Position numbers and translations under genes: made by a program. Shown one piece after another: positions 1 through 8,695 of a stretch of 23,560 nt of DNA. This stretch comes from Emiliania huxleyi CCMP1516 (taxonomy: Eukaryota > Haptophyta > Isochrysidales > Noelaerhabdaceae), in contig NW_005197044.1 in the NCBI RefSeq assembly GCF_000372725.1, positions 1 to 23,560 of the forward strand, given 5' to 3'. The notes beneath the pieces are model-generated. The model ran no database searches, was not told the DNA's origin, and saw nothing but the letters and a program-made list of their open reading frames with translations. Position 1 is the stretch's first letter. Every line of letters begins with the position of its first letter.

Positions 1-1488
1 TCAACGGTGTTGCTGGGGTGCATGCTCCATCCAGGATTGAGTGCCCTGCAGCAAGGGGTGGATAACTTCAGACAAAGGAAGGCGGATGCTGACAAGTTTG
101 GTCGAGAACGAGGACGACTTCACTGGACGCTTGAGAGGGCGAGCGTGGTGGGAAGCGTGGAACACAGAGAAGGAGAGGAGTCATCCGGGGAGGAGGGTGG
201 TGGCGATGCATCGACGAAAGAAGAAGGGACGGAGGCGGCAGGGATGGTGCGATCGGATGAGCACAGAGAGGAGGGAGGAGAGGGGAAAGGAGAGGACGCT
301 GAGCACTTTGACTCTGCGCCATGGATGGGTGAGCAGCGCGAGGAGGCAGGTGGGAGCAACCGAAGGATGATGGAGACGATTGTAGTGGAGGCGCTGAGAA
401 ATCTATGGGGAAATATCAACGAGGAACTGCTGGTGTACGAGGAGAGGCTGGAGGAGGTCGCGCAACAGGGGGAGGAGAAGCGGCGCAGGGAGACAGGAAG
501 TCGTCGTGTACGTGCGGACGAAGATGATTTGTACCGTCGAGGACAAGGGGCTCGCTTGGTGGAAGGGGCCGTGAGGGAGATGGTGCCGAGAGGGGAGGAG
601 GCGCGGATGGAGACGTCAGCTAAGAGAGAGAGGGCCAAGGTGCAGGAAAAGAAGACGAGATCGGTGCGGAGCGCTGAGACCTTACTTCAGATGGGGCCTT
701 TTGGGTGGCGATGCTTTGTGGGCGGACAGAGGGTGGATGCAATTCGGGATGCGGAAGTGCAAAAGCACATGGTGAGCGGGTTGGACGGACGCTATATGAG
801 TGGAGAGGGGACTGGAAGGGTGGAGAAATGGCTGCGTCAGAGCGAGGAACGGGAGGAGAAGGCGATTCAGTGGTCGTTGGAGGAGAGCAATCGGCGGGTG
901 AGAGAGGAGAGGAGGCAAGCGGAGGCGGATCAGAGCGAAGAAATACAGATTTCGGAATCAGACTCGAGCGGATGCGAGGAGGAGGTGGAGACGTGGAAGC
1001 GTTATGGACGGCGGAAGGGGCAGAAGAAGGCGCGGGTGGATAGAGCAGCAATGATTTCAGATTCAGGATGGGGTCAAGGCAGTCAATCAGTCGATCAGTA
1101 CATGAGTCAGTCAGTGGACCAGGCAGTCAGTGGTGAGCGGAGAGGAGAAGTTGAGATGGAAGTGGAGAGCGGAGGCGATAGCGGGGCAGCGGGGAGCAGC
1201 GGGCAGAGTGGGATCGATAGAGGGGGGTCGAGAGGCGACATGGTGGGAGGAGGGAGCTATGCTGAGGAGGACGACGAGCTTATGCTGGAGTACATGGGGA
1301 ACGAGGGCGTGGGCAGCGAGGAGATCGACAGGTTCATGGGGTGGACGACGGTGGACTTGCGAGGGGAGCGTTTCAGTGGGCCAAGGCCGAGTGACGTTCA
1401 TCAGGCTAAAAGAAGCAGGGGTCGACGAGGAGGAGCAACTGGAGTGAGGCGAGCAGCGATGCAAGCTACGAGGAAGGGGAACGACTAG
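1..1488 (+). CDS. Long purine-rich open frame, unknown protein, probably 5'-partial
   Basis: A single frame stays open from the window edge to the TAG at 1486-1488; the first in-frame ATG is at 22, so the true start may lie outside the window. The product is very rich in Glu, Arg, Gly and Ser, has charged stretches that may form coiled coil around residues 125-170 and 275-315, and carries a short SQSVDQ repeat near residues 358-371. I recognise no domain. The coding strand is strongly purine-rich and the third codon positions are much less GC-biased than in the other genes of the window, so it may belong to a mobile element (for example a gag-like ORF) or may be a composition artefact: a purine-rich strand has few chances for TAA, TAG or TGA. 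The repeat-rich non-coding stretch that follows fits a mobile element but does not prove it. Confidence 0.35.
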   Translation, partial: STVLLGCMLHPGLSALQQGVDNFRQRKADADKFGRERGRLHWTLERASVVGSVEHREGEESSGEEGGGDASTKEEGTEAAGMVRSDEHREEGGEGKGEDAEHFDSAPWMGEQREEAGGSNRRMMETIVVEALRNLWGNINEELLVYEERLEEVAQQGEEKRRRETGSRRVRADEDDLYRRGQGARLVEGAVREMVPRGEEARMETSAKRERAKVQEKKTRSVRSAETLLQMGPFGWRCFVGGQRVDAIRDAEVQKHMVSGLDGRYMSGEGTGRVEKWLRQSEEREEKAIQWSLEESNRRVREERRQAEADQSEEIQISESDSSGCEEEVETWKRYGRRKGQKKARVDRAAMISDSGWGQGSQSVDQYMSQSVDQAVSGERRGEVEMEVESGGDSGAAGSSGQSGIDRGGSRGDMVGGGSYAEEDDELMLEYMGNEGVGSEEIDRFMGWTTVDLRGERFSGPRPSDVHQAKRSRGRRGGATGVRRAAMQATRKGND

Positions 1489-2389
1489 AACGTGTTCGTG
1501 ATGAGACTGTGACCAGTCGACCGTCGTGCGACTGGCTGTCTAAGCCTGGCGCCGACCCGGTGTTTTGCACACCCACCTTCTGTTCAGTCGACGCTCGTCG
1601 TCCACTGAGAACTCAGTGGTTGTCACCACTTTGTATTCTTTTAATATTAACCTTGCGAACTCGTCCCCCCCGGCAGGGCTATGCAACTGTGACCAGTGTG
1701 TGCTGTCTACGACTGAACCAGGTGTCAAACCTGCCGATGCGTGACCTGTGCGTGGGCTGCTCTGTGAGGGGTCCAGGCATTGTCCGACGGGTAGGGGGTC
1801 TGTGCCCGGGCGGTGTCCGGTGCGGAGTCTCTCTCTGATCCCGCCTGTGGTGTTGGGTGCGAGGTCGTGGAAGCTTCGATCCCAAGGGGGGGAGCTGAGC
1901 CCACTCGATAACCAACTCTCAGGGGCAGTAGGTGGGCGAGCTTCAAGCGCGCTCATCTCGATCGTCAAGGCGTCGCTACGCGCGGTCTTCCGCGGGGGGA
2001 GCGTCGCCGACGGGTGCGGGACCGCGGCGCAGCCAGTGCCGTGGCGATGCCTCCGGCTGCTGCGGCGAGTGGCTTGCTGCTCGCTGCGATGGCGAAGAAC
2101 TCGTCTCGTGGCACACCAAGGGCGTATGCTCTGTCGAGACGTGAGGCGTATGCGCCCAGGAGGGGAGGGTGCATGCGTAACGACGCTGCTAGAGATGCCT
2201 TTCGGGGCCCAGAGATAAAACTTCTGATGCCATGCGTGACCTAGTAGTGTCCCCAGCTATGGGCGTGTCCACGTTGGAGCCAGGTGTGGTGTGGACGCGA
2301 GAATAGCTCCGCCGTTCATGGAGGCAACCGATGCGAGTCGACTGGTGTGTGTCGTCGTGGTTTCGTATCAAGAATTCTCTCTCTCTCTC
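1489..2389. other. Non-coding stretch after the purine-rich frame
   Basis: I see no convincing gene here. A 12-base direct repeat (ACTGTGACCAGT) occurs at about 1505-1516 and 1686-1697, and a short hairpin CCAGTCG/CGACTGG lies at about 1512-1534. Two GCGTGACCT-containing sites (about 1738 and 2234) are similar to each other. A (CT)n tract sits at 2377-2391, directly against the inverted-repeat element. The stretch could be the 3' part of the same mobile element as the upstream frame, but no terminal repeats are visible. Confidence 0.4.
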
Positions 2390-2448
2390 TCAGGGAGGGT
2401 GTAGAGGATGTAGAGTGTAGAGCGCTGTAGAGCTGTAGAGATGTAGAT

Positions 2449-2870
2449 TGGGCTGAACACAGTTTGCCTCTCGCACCCCATAATACCCTTTCTTTCCTCT
2501 CTCTTTTCCCGGGAAAACTGCGTGGAAATCGTCAAATTTTGGGCTCTGAGCCGAGTCTGAGGCTGGTTTGGGCCCAAAATCAGCCAAATTTTAGGCCAAA
2601 TCGGCAAAATGCCGGGAATTTTGCGGAGAACCCGTGCATACCTGGAATTTACCCTGCCTGCGACCGCCTGGCTATTTTGTCGATTTCCTCAATTTTGCCT
2701 CAGATTTTGCCCCAGACCAGCTCTCAGATTTTGCCCCAGGGAAAACAGCGAGTTTCCAGAATGGAGCACCAAACACCCTCTGTTTTCCCTGGAAATTTCC
2801 GGAAACGCAAAGTGCTGGGGACCCTCTCTCTGTTTTCCTTTTTGTTTTCCGGAAAACTGTGTTCAGCCCA
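2449..2870. repeat. Inner inverted repeat within the TIR element
   Basis: TGGGCTGAACACAGTTT at 2449-2465 is the exact reverse complement of the sequence at 2854-2870. The pair brackets about 390 bp of AT-richer, oligo-T and CCCC-rich DNA with repeated TTTTGCCCCAG words. It may be a nested element or a relic of one. Confidence 0.6.
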
Positions 2871-2902
2871 AGATGTATAGCGCTCTGGAGCGCTGTAGAG
2901 CT

Positions 2903-3633
2903 GTAGAGCTCTACATCCGCCGCGGGACGAAGCGCCTCCGTTGTAGAGCGATGTAGAGCGCGATTTTGGTTTAGAGTTTGTTGTAGAGGCTCTACAGCCA
3001 AACCGTCGGGAAGGCAGTGACTCAAAGAGGTCGAGCCGCGCTAATGGGATGTCTCCGAGCTTAGTGGAGCTCTGATGGACAGCCCTGACTATCCCTGACA
3101 CACAGAGAGTGACTCCGACGGCACACAACACCCTATAACTGCGTCATGACCAGCCTGCCATGTGTCGCCGGTGCCGCATTCGTCGCTGTGCTTCTTTAGC
3201 AGGCGGTGGACTGTCGGCTGCGAGGACGGTCGCATTTGCGCGAGGCGAGGCGAGCATTCAGACGCGTTGCATGCGCCATGCCTCGCGCCAGCGCGTGCGG
3301 GAGCTCCTGGCCTGAGCGTTGAGTCCAAGCGAGTTGCGCTGGCCACTGCACTATTGCTACGCCGAGCCGAGCTGACGCGCCGAGGCGCCGGCCAGTTGCA
3401 GCCGTGAGGCATGCCACAGCAGCAGAGGCACCTGCCACCCATTGGGCGGGCAGACAGAAGGCCAGGGCAGCACTGGCAAGTGCAACGCGCCTCATGTCGG
3501 AGAGCGACCGTGCCTCGTTCGCCGCTTATGATGTAGAGTTTGTTGTAGAGATTTCACGTTGTAGAGCGCCTCTACATCGCTCTACAACGGAGGCGCTTCG
3601 TCCCGCGGCGGACGGATGTAGAGCTCTACAGCT
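2903..3633. repeat. Second inner inverted repeat (about 60-bp arms)
   Basis: The stretch at about 2903-2960 (GAGCTCTACATCC, then CGCCGCGGGACGAAGCGCC, then TCCGTTGTAGAGCGATGTAGAG) reappears inverted at about 3569-3633, with a 4-bp insertion in one arm. The arms enclose about 600 bp of GC-rich, non-repeated DNA. The 3' part of the whole element thus mirrors internal as well as terminal sequence. Confidence 0.65.
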
Positions 3634-3812
3634 CTACAGCGCTCTACATCTCTACAGCTCTACAGCGCTCTACACTCTACATCCTCTACACCCTCCCTCA
3701 GAACAAATCTAACACTCACGCGTCATTTGTTGTTGTCACTGGCCGGAAAGTAAACTTCAGGCGTCAACCATCACAATCGGTCACTCTGAAACGACGCGCC
3801 CACAGAAGCAAC

Positions 3813-4130
3813 ATGGCTGATGACCTTGCTGCACAGATCGTTGCTGCTGCACAGACAGCTGAGGAACTCGCGCCGACCAAGCAGTTCCTTGTCGTCTCCG
3901 TGGACGATGACAATCCCGTGTACGTCAACTACAAGGAGTACGAGGGCCAGTCCAATCGGGGCAACCCGAAGTACAGCGACAAGCGCAACTTGCTCCAGTC
4001 GCTCCTCAACTCAGGTTGGCGCATTGAGCGACAGTTCACGCCAGTGTGTGACATGCGAAACGCCACGGCTGACAAACCAGACTGGCAGCCTCGTGTGTGC
4101 TTCGTCCTCTCCAAGACTGAAGCCGCTTAA
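3813..4130 (+). CDS. Conserved-looking 105-aa protein of unknown function, intronless
   Basis: ATG at 3813 has a good context (AACATGGCT) and the frame runs 105 codons to TAA at 4128-4130. The protein starts with an acidic/alanine-rich helix (residues 1-20), then a strand-like segment (FLVVSVDDD), a polar turn-rich middle, and ends with SLLNSGWRIERQFTPV and RVCFVLSK. The pattern of a helix, a GW turn and a late hydrophobic strand ending in FVL recalls small DUF4177-like proteins, but this is only a resemblance. It lacks a signal peptide or membrane segment. An AATAAA lies at 4263-4268, about 130 bp after the stop. The TIR element ends 113 bp upstream, so the element could affect its promoter. 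Composition is ordinary for a real coding sequence; the function is unknown. Confidence 0.7.
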   Translation: MADDLAAQIVAAAQTAEELAPTKQFLVVSVDDDNPVYVNYKEYEGQSNRGNPKYSDKRNLLQSLLNSGWRIERQFTPVCDMRNATADKPDWQPRVCFVLSKTEAA

Positions 4131-4277
4131 AGCCCCGAGCCGCCCTCTGGCTCTCTGGCCCGAAGAGAATATCTAGATACCAACCCGCGAATATCGATAT
4201 GGGTTCTGCGTTCTCGGACTCGGTCTCATGAGAAGCAACTAGATCCAACGTGCAACGAGCTGAATAAAGGTACAAAG

Positions 4278-4303
4278 GTGTGTGTGTGTGTGTGTGTGTG
4301 TGT
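4278..4303. repeat. (GT)n microsatellite
   Basis: About 13 uninterrupted GT units 3' of the 105-aa gene. Confidence 0.95.
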
Positions 4304-4340
4304 CGAGTGTGTCGTGTGTCAAAATCAAGGTTTTGCCGTG

Positions 4341-4410
4341 GTCAAATGGTCAACATCAAGGTTTTGTAACGCGATCTGTGCCACAGTGAAATGGCACTAG
4401 GACTAGCCTG
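4341..4410. repeat. Dispersed repeat, copy 1
   Basis: The sequence from GTCAAATGGTCAACATCAAG through GTTTTGTAACGCGATCTGTG to CCACAGTGAAATGGCACTAG matches 20205-20270 with only a few differences and a short deletion. A partial tandem copy of its front (TCAAAATCAAGGTTTTG) precedes it at 4319-4335. It is a member of an interspersed repeat family of unknown type. Confidence 0.8.
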
Positions 4411-4772
4411 GGTCACCTCAGGCCTCAGGGCTCAGGCGGCTCCCCTCGGCGGGCGCCGCGGCCCGGCCCTGCGCGCATCTCGATCTCCGCAGCCGTCACG
4501 AGTCAACAGAAACAACTCGTGTAAAATATGGACACACATCCGAACACACCGATAGGATCACTCGACACTCCCCTCCGAAAACTATAAATCACACCTGGCC
4601 GGACACACGCGCACCCCACTTCCGCACTTGCGTGGTAGCGACTTGCTGGTTGCTGTTGTCGTTGGTCCAGCGGCGCGGCGTCCCAGGCGGCGTCGGAGAC
4701 CGTCGGAGTCGGAGCCCCGCGCGGCGCATCGCAGATCGCACGTCTTCGCGCGACGCGGCCGCCGCCGTCACT

Positions 4773-5483
4773 TCACACCAGCTGCATGGCCGGCGCCTCG
4801 GCCGTGGCCGCATCTGGCTTGCTGGCGCGCGAGCGGCGCAAGAGCCCGAAGGCCAAGAAGATGGCGGCAAAGGCACCTATTACGGTGCACAACGCGGCGG
4901 GTACTGCTGGTGGTGCGTGGAGCCTCGGCTCAACGGTGTGTGCTGGCGGCACCGGTTGCGGCGAAGACGCCGGCGTGGGTTGCGACCAGCTCGCCGGCCT
5001 CGTCCTACGGTGGGGGAGGTACGTGACGCAGGCGGCGGGGAGGTAAAAGGGAGGGTCGCGGCGAGAGGGGCGCACAATCTTGCGAAGGTAGTGAGGTGTG
5101 GCATAGTAGTGGCCCGTGTACTTGTTCCCGCCGTGGGTCCCGCAGCCCAAGGCGGAGCACCCTGTTGCGTGCCAGTTGCCCGTGTGGAGGTTCGTGGTGT
5201 AGGTGCCCTGGTGGTTGCTCGCAGTGACCTGGCCGGTCCATTTGTTCGAAGTGACCTTCCCGCCCTGCCAGTCGTGTGCCGTAGTGGTGCCGGTCAGATG
5301 GTTCGTGTGAACGCAGCCGGACAAGCCGCATGACGAGGTGACCCACTTCTCGGTCGGCGGTGCCGCTTCTCCCGCAGCCTTCTCTGTCGGCGGTGTGGGC
5401 TGCGCGGAGACCGCCGCCTCCGTCGCCTTCTCGACCAGCGGGGCGGGCTGCGTGAGCACAGTGAGGACGAGCGGGACCAGCAT
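4773..5483 (-). CDS. Putative secreted/type I membrane protein with 9-residue repeats
   Basis: The ATG is at 5483 and the stop at 4773-4775 (236 aa). Residues 1-12 are hydrophobic and could be a short signal peptide; a Pro/Ala/Glu-rich stretch follows to residue 46. Residues 59-106 hold about five tandem 9-residue units with consensus T-x-N-x-x-(T/Q)-G-x-(V/Y/W), bounded by two Cys pairs (C52, C57 and C109, C114). A proline-rich linker (135-190) leads to a likely membrane helix at 197-215 and a basic stop-transfer tail (RRSR). The short regular repeat with Thr/Asn/Gly suggests a small disulfide-capped beta-solenoid at the cell surface; that is inference. An intron between about 4900 and 5070 cannot be excluded because the linker is low in complexity. 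I recognise no family. Confidence 0.5.
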   Translation of the reverse strand: MLVPLVLTVLTQPAPLVEKATEAAVSAQPTPPTEKAAGEAAPPTEKWVTSSCGLSGCVHTNHLTGTTTAHDWQGGKVTSNKWTGQVTASNHQGTYTTNLHTGNWHATGCSALGCGTHGGNKYTGHYYATPHYLRKIVRPSRRDPPFYLPAACVTYLPHRRTRPASWSQPTPASSPQPVPPAHTVEPRLHAPPAVPAALCTVIGAFAAIFLAFGLLRRSRASKPDAATAEAPAMQLV

Positions 5484-5870
5484 GACGCGCCGGGCCCAAA
5501 GGGGAGACAGACAAGCTCGGTCTACCTCGGTGGATGCAGGCGCCGAGGTCCACGCGCGGTTTCTTTTCGGCGTGTTGATTTCTTTTTGCTAGCCTTCCTT
5601 CTTTTTCCAGCCATGTTTAAACGTAACCGCGGCGCGAACTCGCTGCGGCCACACACGTGGCATCCGAGCGCGTCATGTTGACCCCAGCCTTCGTCACCAA
5701 GAACACAGCACGACTGGCAATCAGGCCGCCGATGCTTTGTTCCGCATGCTCGGGTCCACACCCGTCTTTTCTCCACCTTCAGACAAAGCCCTTGACACCT
5801 GGCTTCGCTCGACCTCACCCGCTCTGCTCCTTAGTTAGTGCTCTGGTATTCACGTAAACTCTAGGGCCCT

Positions 5871-6182
5871 GTAAGGTGCCTATATGGGCTTCCAGTATCG
5901 GACCTTCAAGACATGCGCTTTTGGCCGGTGGCCTCCTCGGACATGGTACCTCCGGTGAGATGAAGGGCTGCCAGTTCGAGACTGGGGCCGATCGAACTTG
6001 CGTTGTTCGGAGGAGGAATCCGGCCAGCACGGGTACAAAGAGGGGTACCCGGAGAATCCCCAGCTGCGGAGACGTAGTGTCGCTCAAGAGGTGCGATACT
6101 GCGGGGGAGTGTAAGGTGCCTATATGGGCTTCCAGTATCGGACCTTCAAGACATGCGCTTTTGTTGGCCGGTGGCCTCCTCG
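5871..6182. repeat. Pair of 70-bp direct repeats at 240-bp spacing
   Basis: Copy 1 is at 5871-5940 and copy 2 at 6111-6182; both start GTAAGGTGCCTATATGGGCT and end GGCCGGTGGCCTCCTCG. They differ mainly by a 3-bp TTG/TGT-type insertion in copy 2. The regular spacing suggests a truncated tandem duplication of a 240-bp unit or two ends of one element. Confidence 0.85.
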
Positions 6183-6350
6183 CACCTCGGACAGGCCCCC
6201 TTGAGGCGTGGCCAAAATCGTCACAGGTAAAAATCTCTTCTTTTTATCTTTTAGTGCAGTGCGCGATGTCCCCCAGTGAATCTGCCAGTGTTGTGCGAAT
6301 TCCTATTTTTTGAGACCGACTCCATGTGAACTGTCCATGAACGGCCGAGC

Positions 6351-6432
6351 ACAACACTTTGCTTGTCTACTCGAGCTGGAGCCGAGCAGGAGGGCCCAGC
6401 GCACAACCCCACTGCGACTCAGGGTCCACACC
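6351..6432. repeat. Dispersed repeat, copy A (partner at 17482-17555)
   Basis: ACAACACTT, then CTGGAGCCGAGCAGGAGGGC, then ACTCAGGGTCC are shared, in the same order and strand, with 17482-17555. The copies differ by short indels. Confidence 0.75.
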
Positions 6433-6655
6433 CCGTGGAGGGGGGCCGGGAGCGGTACGTACATCGCCCGGCGCTGCTTGCAGCTCACATGCTGCGCTCC
6501 GGCCTCCGCGGCGATCATGCATGGGCTGGACCCGCGCGATCATAAATCTCCACCGTTCCAGATTCACCTATCACCACTTTCGGGTTACGTTCGCAGGTGG
6601 CGAATAGGCACATGAGCGACGCGGATACAGAGCTTGCACCCTTTCGCCCTCCTCA

Positions 6656-8176
6656 TCACTGCCCAAGCGCCCACGTCTCGATCTTCTTCGGCAGCAGCTG
6701 GTTCGACAGGTCCTCTCCGTGGCCTAGGGAGGCGTCTTCGCCCTCGCCCCAGGTAAAGACGGCGCTGTCAGCGGTGATAGCGATGCTGTGGTAGCCTCCC
6801 GCCGTCACAGTAACGACGCGCTGGCCAGCAAAGGCCTCGACCTTCTTGGGCTGCCACTTGTGCTGCTGGTCGCCGTGGCCTAACCGGCCATAGTATCCAC
6901 TGCCCCAGCTCCAGACAGCGCCGTCGGCGGTGAGGGCGAGGCTGTGTTCGCCTCCAGCCGACACGGCGACGACGCGCCGCCCTGTCAAGGCCTCAACCTT
7001 CTTGGGCAGCGGCTGGTCCTGCTGGTCGCCGTGGCCCAACCGGCCAGAGTTGGCCCAGCCCCAGCTCCAGACGGCTCCGTCGGCGGTGAGGGCGAGGCTG
7101 TGCGCTCCTCCAGCCGACACGGCGAGGACGCGCTGCCCAGCCAACGCCTCGATCTTCTTGGGCAGCAGCTGGTCCTGCTCGTCGCCGTGGCCCAACCGGC
7201 CATAGGCTCCAGTGGCCTCGCCTCCAGTGCCCCAGCTCCAGACGGCGCCGTCGGCGGTGATGGCGAGGCTGTGGTTGTCTCCAGCCGACACAGCGACGAC
7301 GCGCTGGTCCGCAAAGGTCTCGACCTTCTTGGGCAGCAGCTGGGCCTGCCGGTCGCCGTGGCCCAGCTTGCCGAAGGCTCCACCGCCCCAGCTCCAGACA
7401 GCGCCGTCGGCGGTGAGGGCGAGGCTGTGAGACATTCCCACCGACACGGCGAGGACACGCTGGCCATCAAAAGCCTCGATCTTCTTGGGCAGCAGCTGGT
7501 CCTGATGAAAGTCGCCGTGGCCCAGCTGGCCATCTTCTCCACGGCCCCAGCTCCAGACGGCGCCGCCGGCGGTGAGGGCGAGGCTGTGGTACTCTGCAGC
7601 CGACACGCTCATGGCGCGCTCGCCGCCCAGCGGGGAAGGGAGCCGGGTCGGCGCGTTGAGCCGCGTCACGCCCTCGCCGTGGCCGAGAAGTGAACGCTCC
7701 TCATCGTACTCCTCCTCGTCCTCCTCGTCCTCCTCGCCCTCTGCTGCCGAACCGCACGAAGAGAGCCGCCCCTCGCCGTCGATGAAGAGGCTGTGCCGTT
7801 CGCCTGCGGCCGCCCTCGCCGGCGGGTTGTGCTCGCGTAGCAGCACAGCGAAGCACAGCCACCGCACGGCACAGCCCTCGCCCTCTGGCACCGCCGGCAG
7901 CTCGTAGCCGCGCTCTTGCGCCCACAAGCGGATGCCCTCCAGCGCAAGCGAGCCGTGGAAGAGCAGCGAGACGGCCGCGACGCGAGCGATGTCGGCGGGG
8001 TCGCAGTGAGAGAGGGCGCGCAGGAGGAGGTCCGTGGGGAGGTCGATGAGGCGGGCGGGCGGCGGCGTGCTCGGCGAGGGCGCGGCGGTGGCGGCGGGGG
8101 CGAGGCGACGCGAGCGGCGGCGCGGCGGGGTGGACATACACACATCCATGTCATGTGCATGTATGTCCATGTGCAT
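6656..8176 (-). CDS. F-box protein with RCC1-type beta-propeller repeats
   Basis: The frame ends with TGA at 6656-6658. I start it at the ATG at 8176; in-frame ATGs at 8170, 8149 and 8137 are alternatives, and the frame further upstream has only a GTG. From the 8176 start, residues 43-88 form an F-box (LIDLPTDLLLRALSHCDP...), which in known proteins binds Skp1 and places the protein in an SCF ubiquitin ligase. Residues about 125-500 hold seven RCC1-like units (HSLALTADGAVWSWG...LGHGD...LPKKVEA), enough for a seven-bladed propeller. Blade 1 is degenerate and interrupted by an acidic tract at about 146-160. The F-box plus RCC1 layout is known in plants and protists; the propeller probably selects the substrate. 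The near-identical repeat units at DNA level point to recent repeat homogenisation. No intron is needed. Confidence 0.88.
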   Translation of the reverse strand: MHMDIHAHDMDVCMSTPPRRRSRRLAPAATAAPSPSTPPPARLIDLPTDLLLRALSHCDPADIARVAAVSLLFHGSLALEGIRLWAQERGYELPAVPEGEGCAVRWLCFAVLLREHNPPARAAAGERHSLFIDGEGRLSSCGSAAEGEEDEEDEEEYDEERSLLGHGEGVTRLNAPTRLPSPLGGERAMSVSAAEYHSLALTAGGAVWSWGRGEDGQLGHGDFHQDQLLPKKIEAFDGQRVLAVSVGMSHSLALTADGAVWSWGGGAFGKLGHGDRQAQLLPKKVETFADQRVVAVSAGDNHSLAITADGAVWSWGTGGEATGAYGRLGHGDEQDQLLPKKIEALAGQRVLAVSAGGAHSLALTADGAVWSWGWANSGRLGHGDQQDQPLPKKVEALTGRRVVAVSAGGEHSLALTADGAVWSWGSGYYGRLGHGDQQHKWQPKKVEAFAGQRVVTVTAGGYHSIAITADSAVFTWGEGEDASLGHGEDLSNQLLPKKIETWALGQ

Positions 8177-8212
8177 CGCGAGAAAAAGAAAACGGTCGCC
8201 CGCGGTCGCCAC

Positions 8213-8542
8213 CAGCTTGCAACACCCTGAACGGATGTTGTCTCAAGGGGCAGTCAGGTAGTCTCGGGGTGGGGTGCTGCTTCTACGCCGTGGGCCACGT
8301 TTGCTCCGAGACTACCATGGTAACAAGTACGCACACTACAAGGGGAACTGAGTAAGTACGGCCTACATACACACAGTGTGTACGGACAGGTGGTGGCGCT
8401 CGACATGTATGTACCTTATATGTGTATGTATGTACTTTATGAAGCGCCACGGACGCGTGTATGTACTTTATGAAGCCAATTGGGGAGCTTCGGTGCTCGG
8501 GCGCGCTCACCATGTGGTCGTTCAGGGCGGCTTGCACAGCGC

Positions 8543-8598
<56 letters not shown>

Positions 8599-8601
8599 GC
8601 A

Positions 8602-8695
<94 letters not shown>

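Larger units (their letters stand above)
2393..3697. mobile_element. Non-autonomous DNA-transposon-like element with 54-bp TIRs
   Basis: The ends 2393-2446 and 3644-3697 are perfect inverted repeats of 54 bp beginning GGGAGGGTGTAGAGG and built from TGTAGAG-type units. Directly outside lies the trinucleotide TCA on both sides (2390-2392 and 3698-3700), a plausible 3-bp target duplication. A 3-bp duplication and a GGG terminus resemble PIF/Harbinger-type elements, but that assignment is inference. The 1.3-kb interior has no ORF that I can recognise as a transposase, so it looks non-autonomous. It ends 113 bp upstream of the start codon of the 105-aa gene. Perfect identity of the two ends suggests recent insertion or recent homogenisation. 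Confidence 0.8.
4131..4772. other. Intergenic stretch with microsatellite and a dispersed repeat
   Basis: This holds the AATAAA at 4263-4268, a (GT)n run at about 4278-4303, and copy 1 of a dispersed repeat (4341-4410, listed separately). The rest, about 4411-4772, is GC-rich and I see no gene in it. Confidence 0.5.
5484..6655. other. Gene-poor stretch with local and dispersed repeats
   Basis: It holds a duplicated 70-bp segment (5871/6111) and copy A of a dispersed repeat (6351-6432). A minus-strand frame at 5522-5818 encodes a Cys-rich then Lys/Arg-rich peptide without an ATG at its start; I do not call it a gene. A GATCATAAATC site at about 6537 has no gene assigned to it. Confidence 0.5.

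Noticed and set aside
4632..5333. Plus-strand 233-aa frame
   Set aside because: It is antisense to the repeat-containing membrane protein, and its sequence is Arg/Gly/Ala-rich as expected from GC-rich antisense DNA.
5522..5818. Minus-strand Cys-rich frame followed by a Lys/Arg-rich tail
   Set aside because: It has no ATG at its start, no recognised metal-binding spacing and no supporting neighbour exon.
5955..6010. tRNA-like GTTCGAGAC
   Set aside because: I cannot build an acceptor stem, D arm and anticodon arm around it.
6930..7693. Plus-strand frames of up to 249 aa
   Set aside because: They are the antisense shadow of the RCC1 repeats; they repeat at the same period and have no motif of their own.
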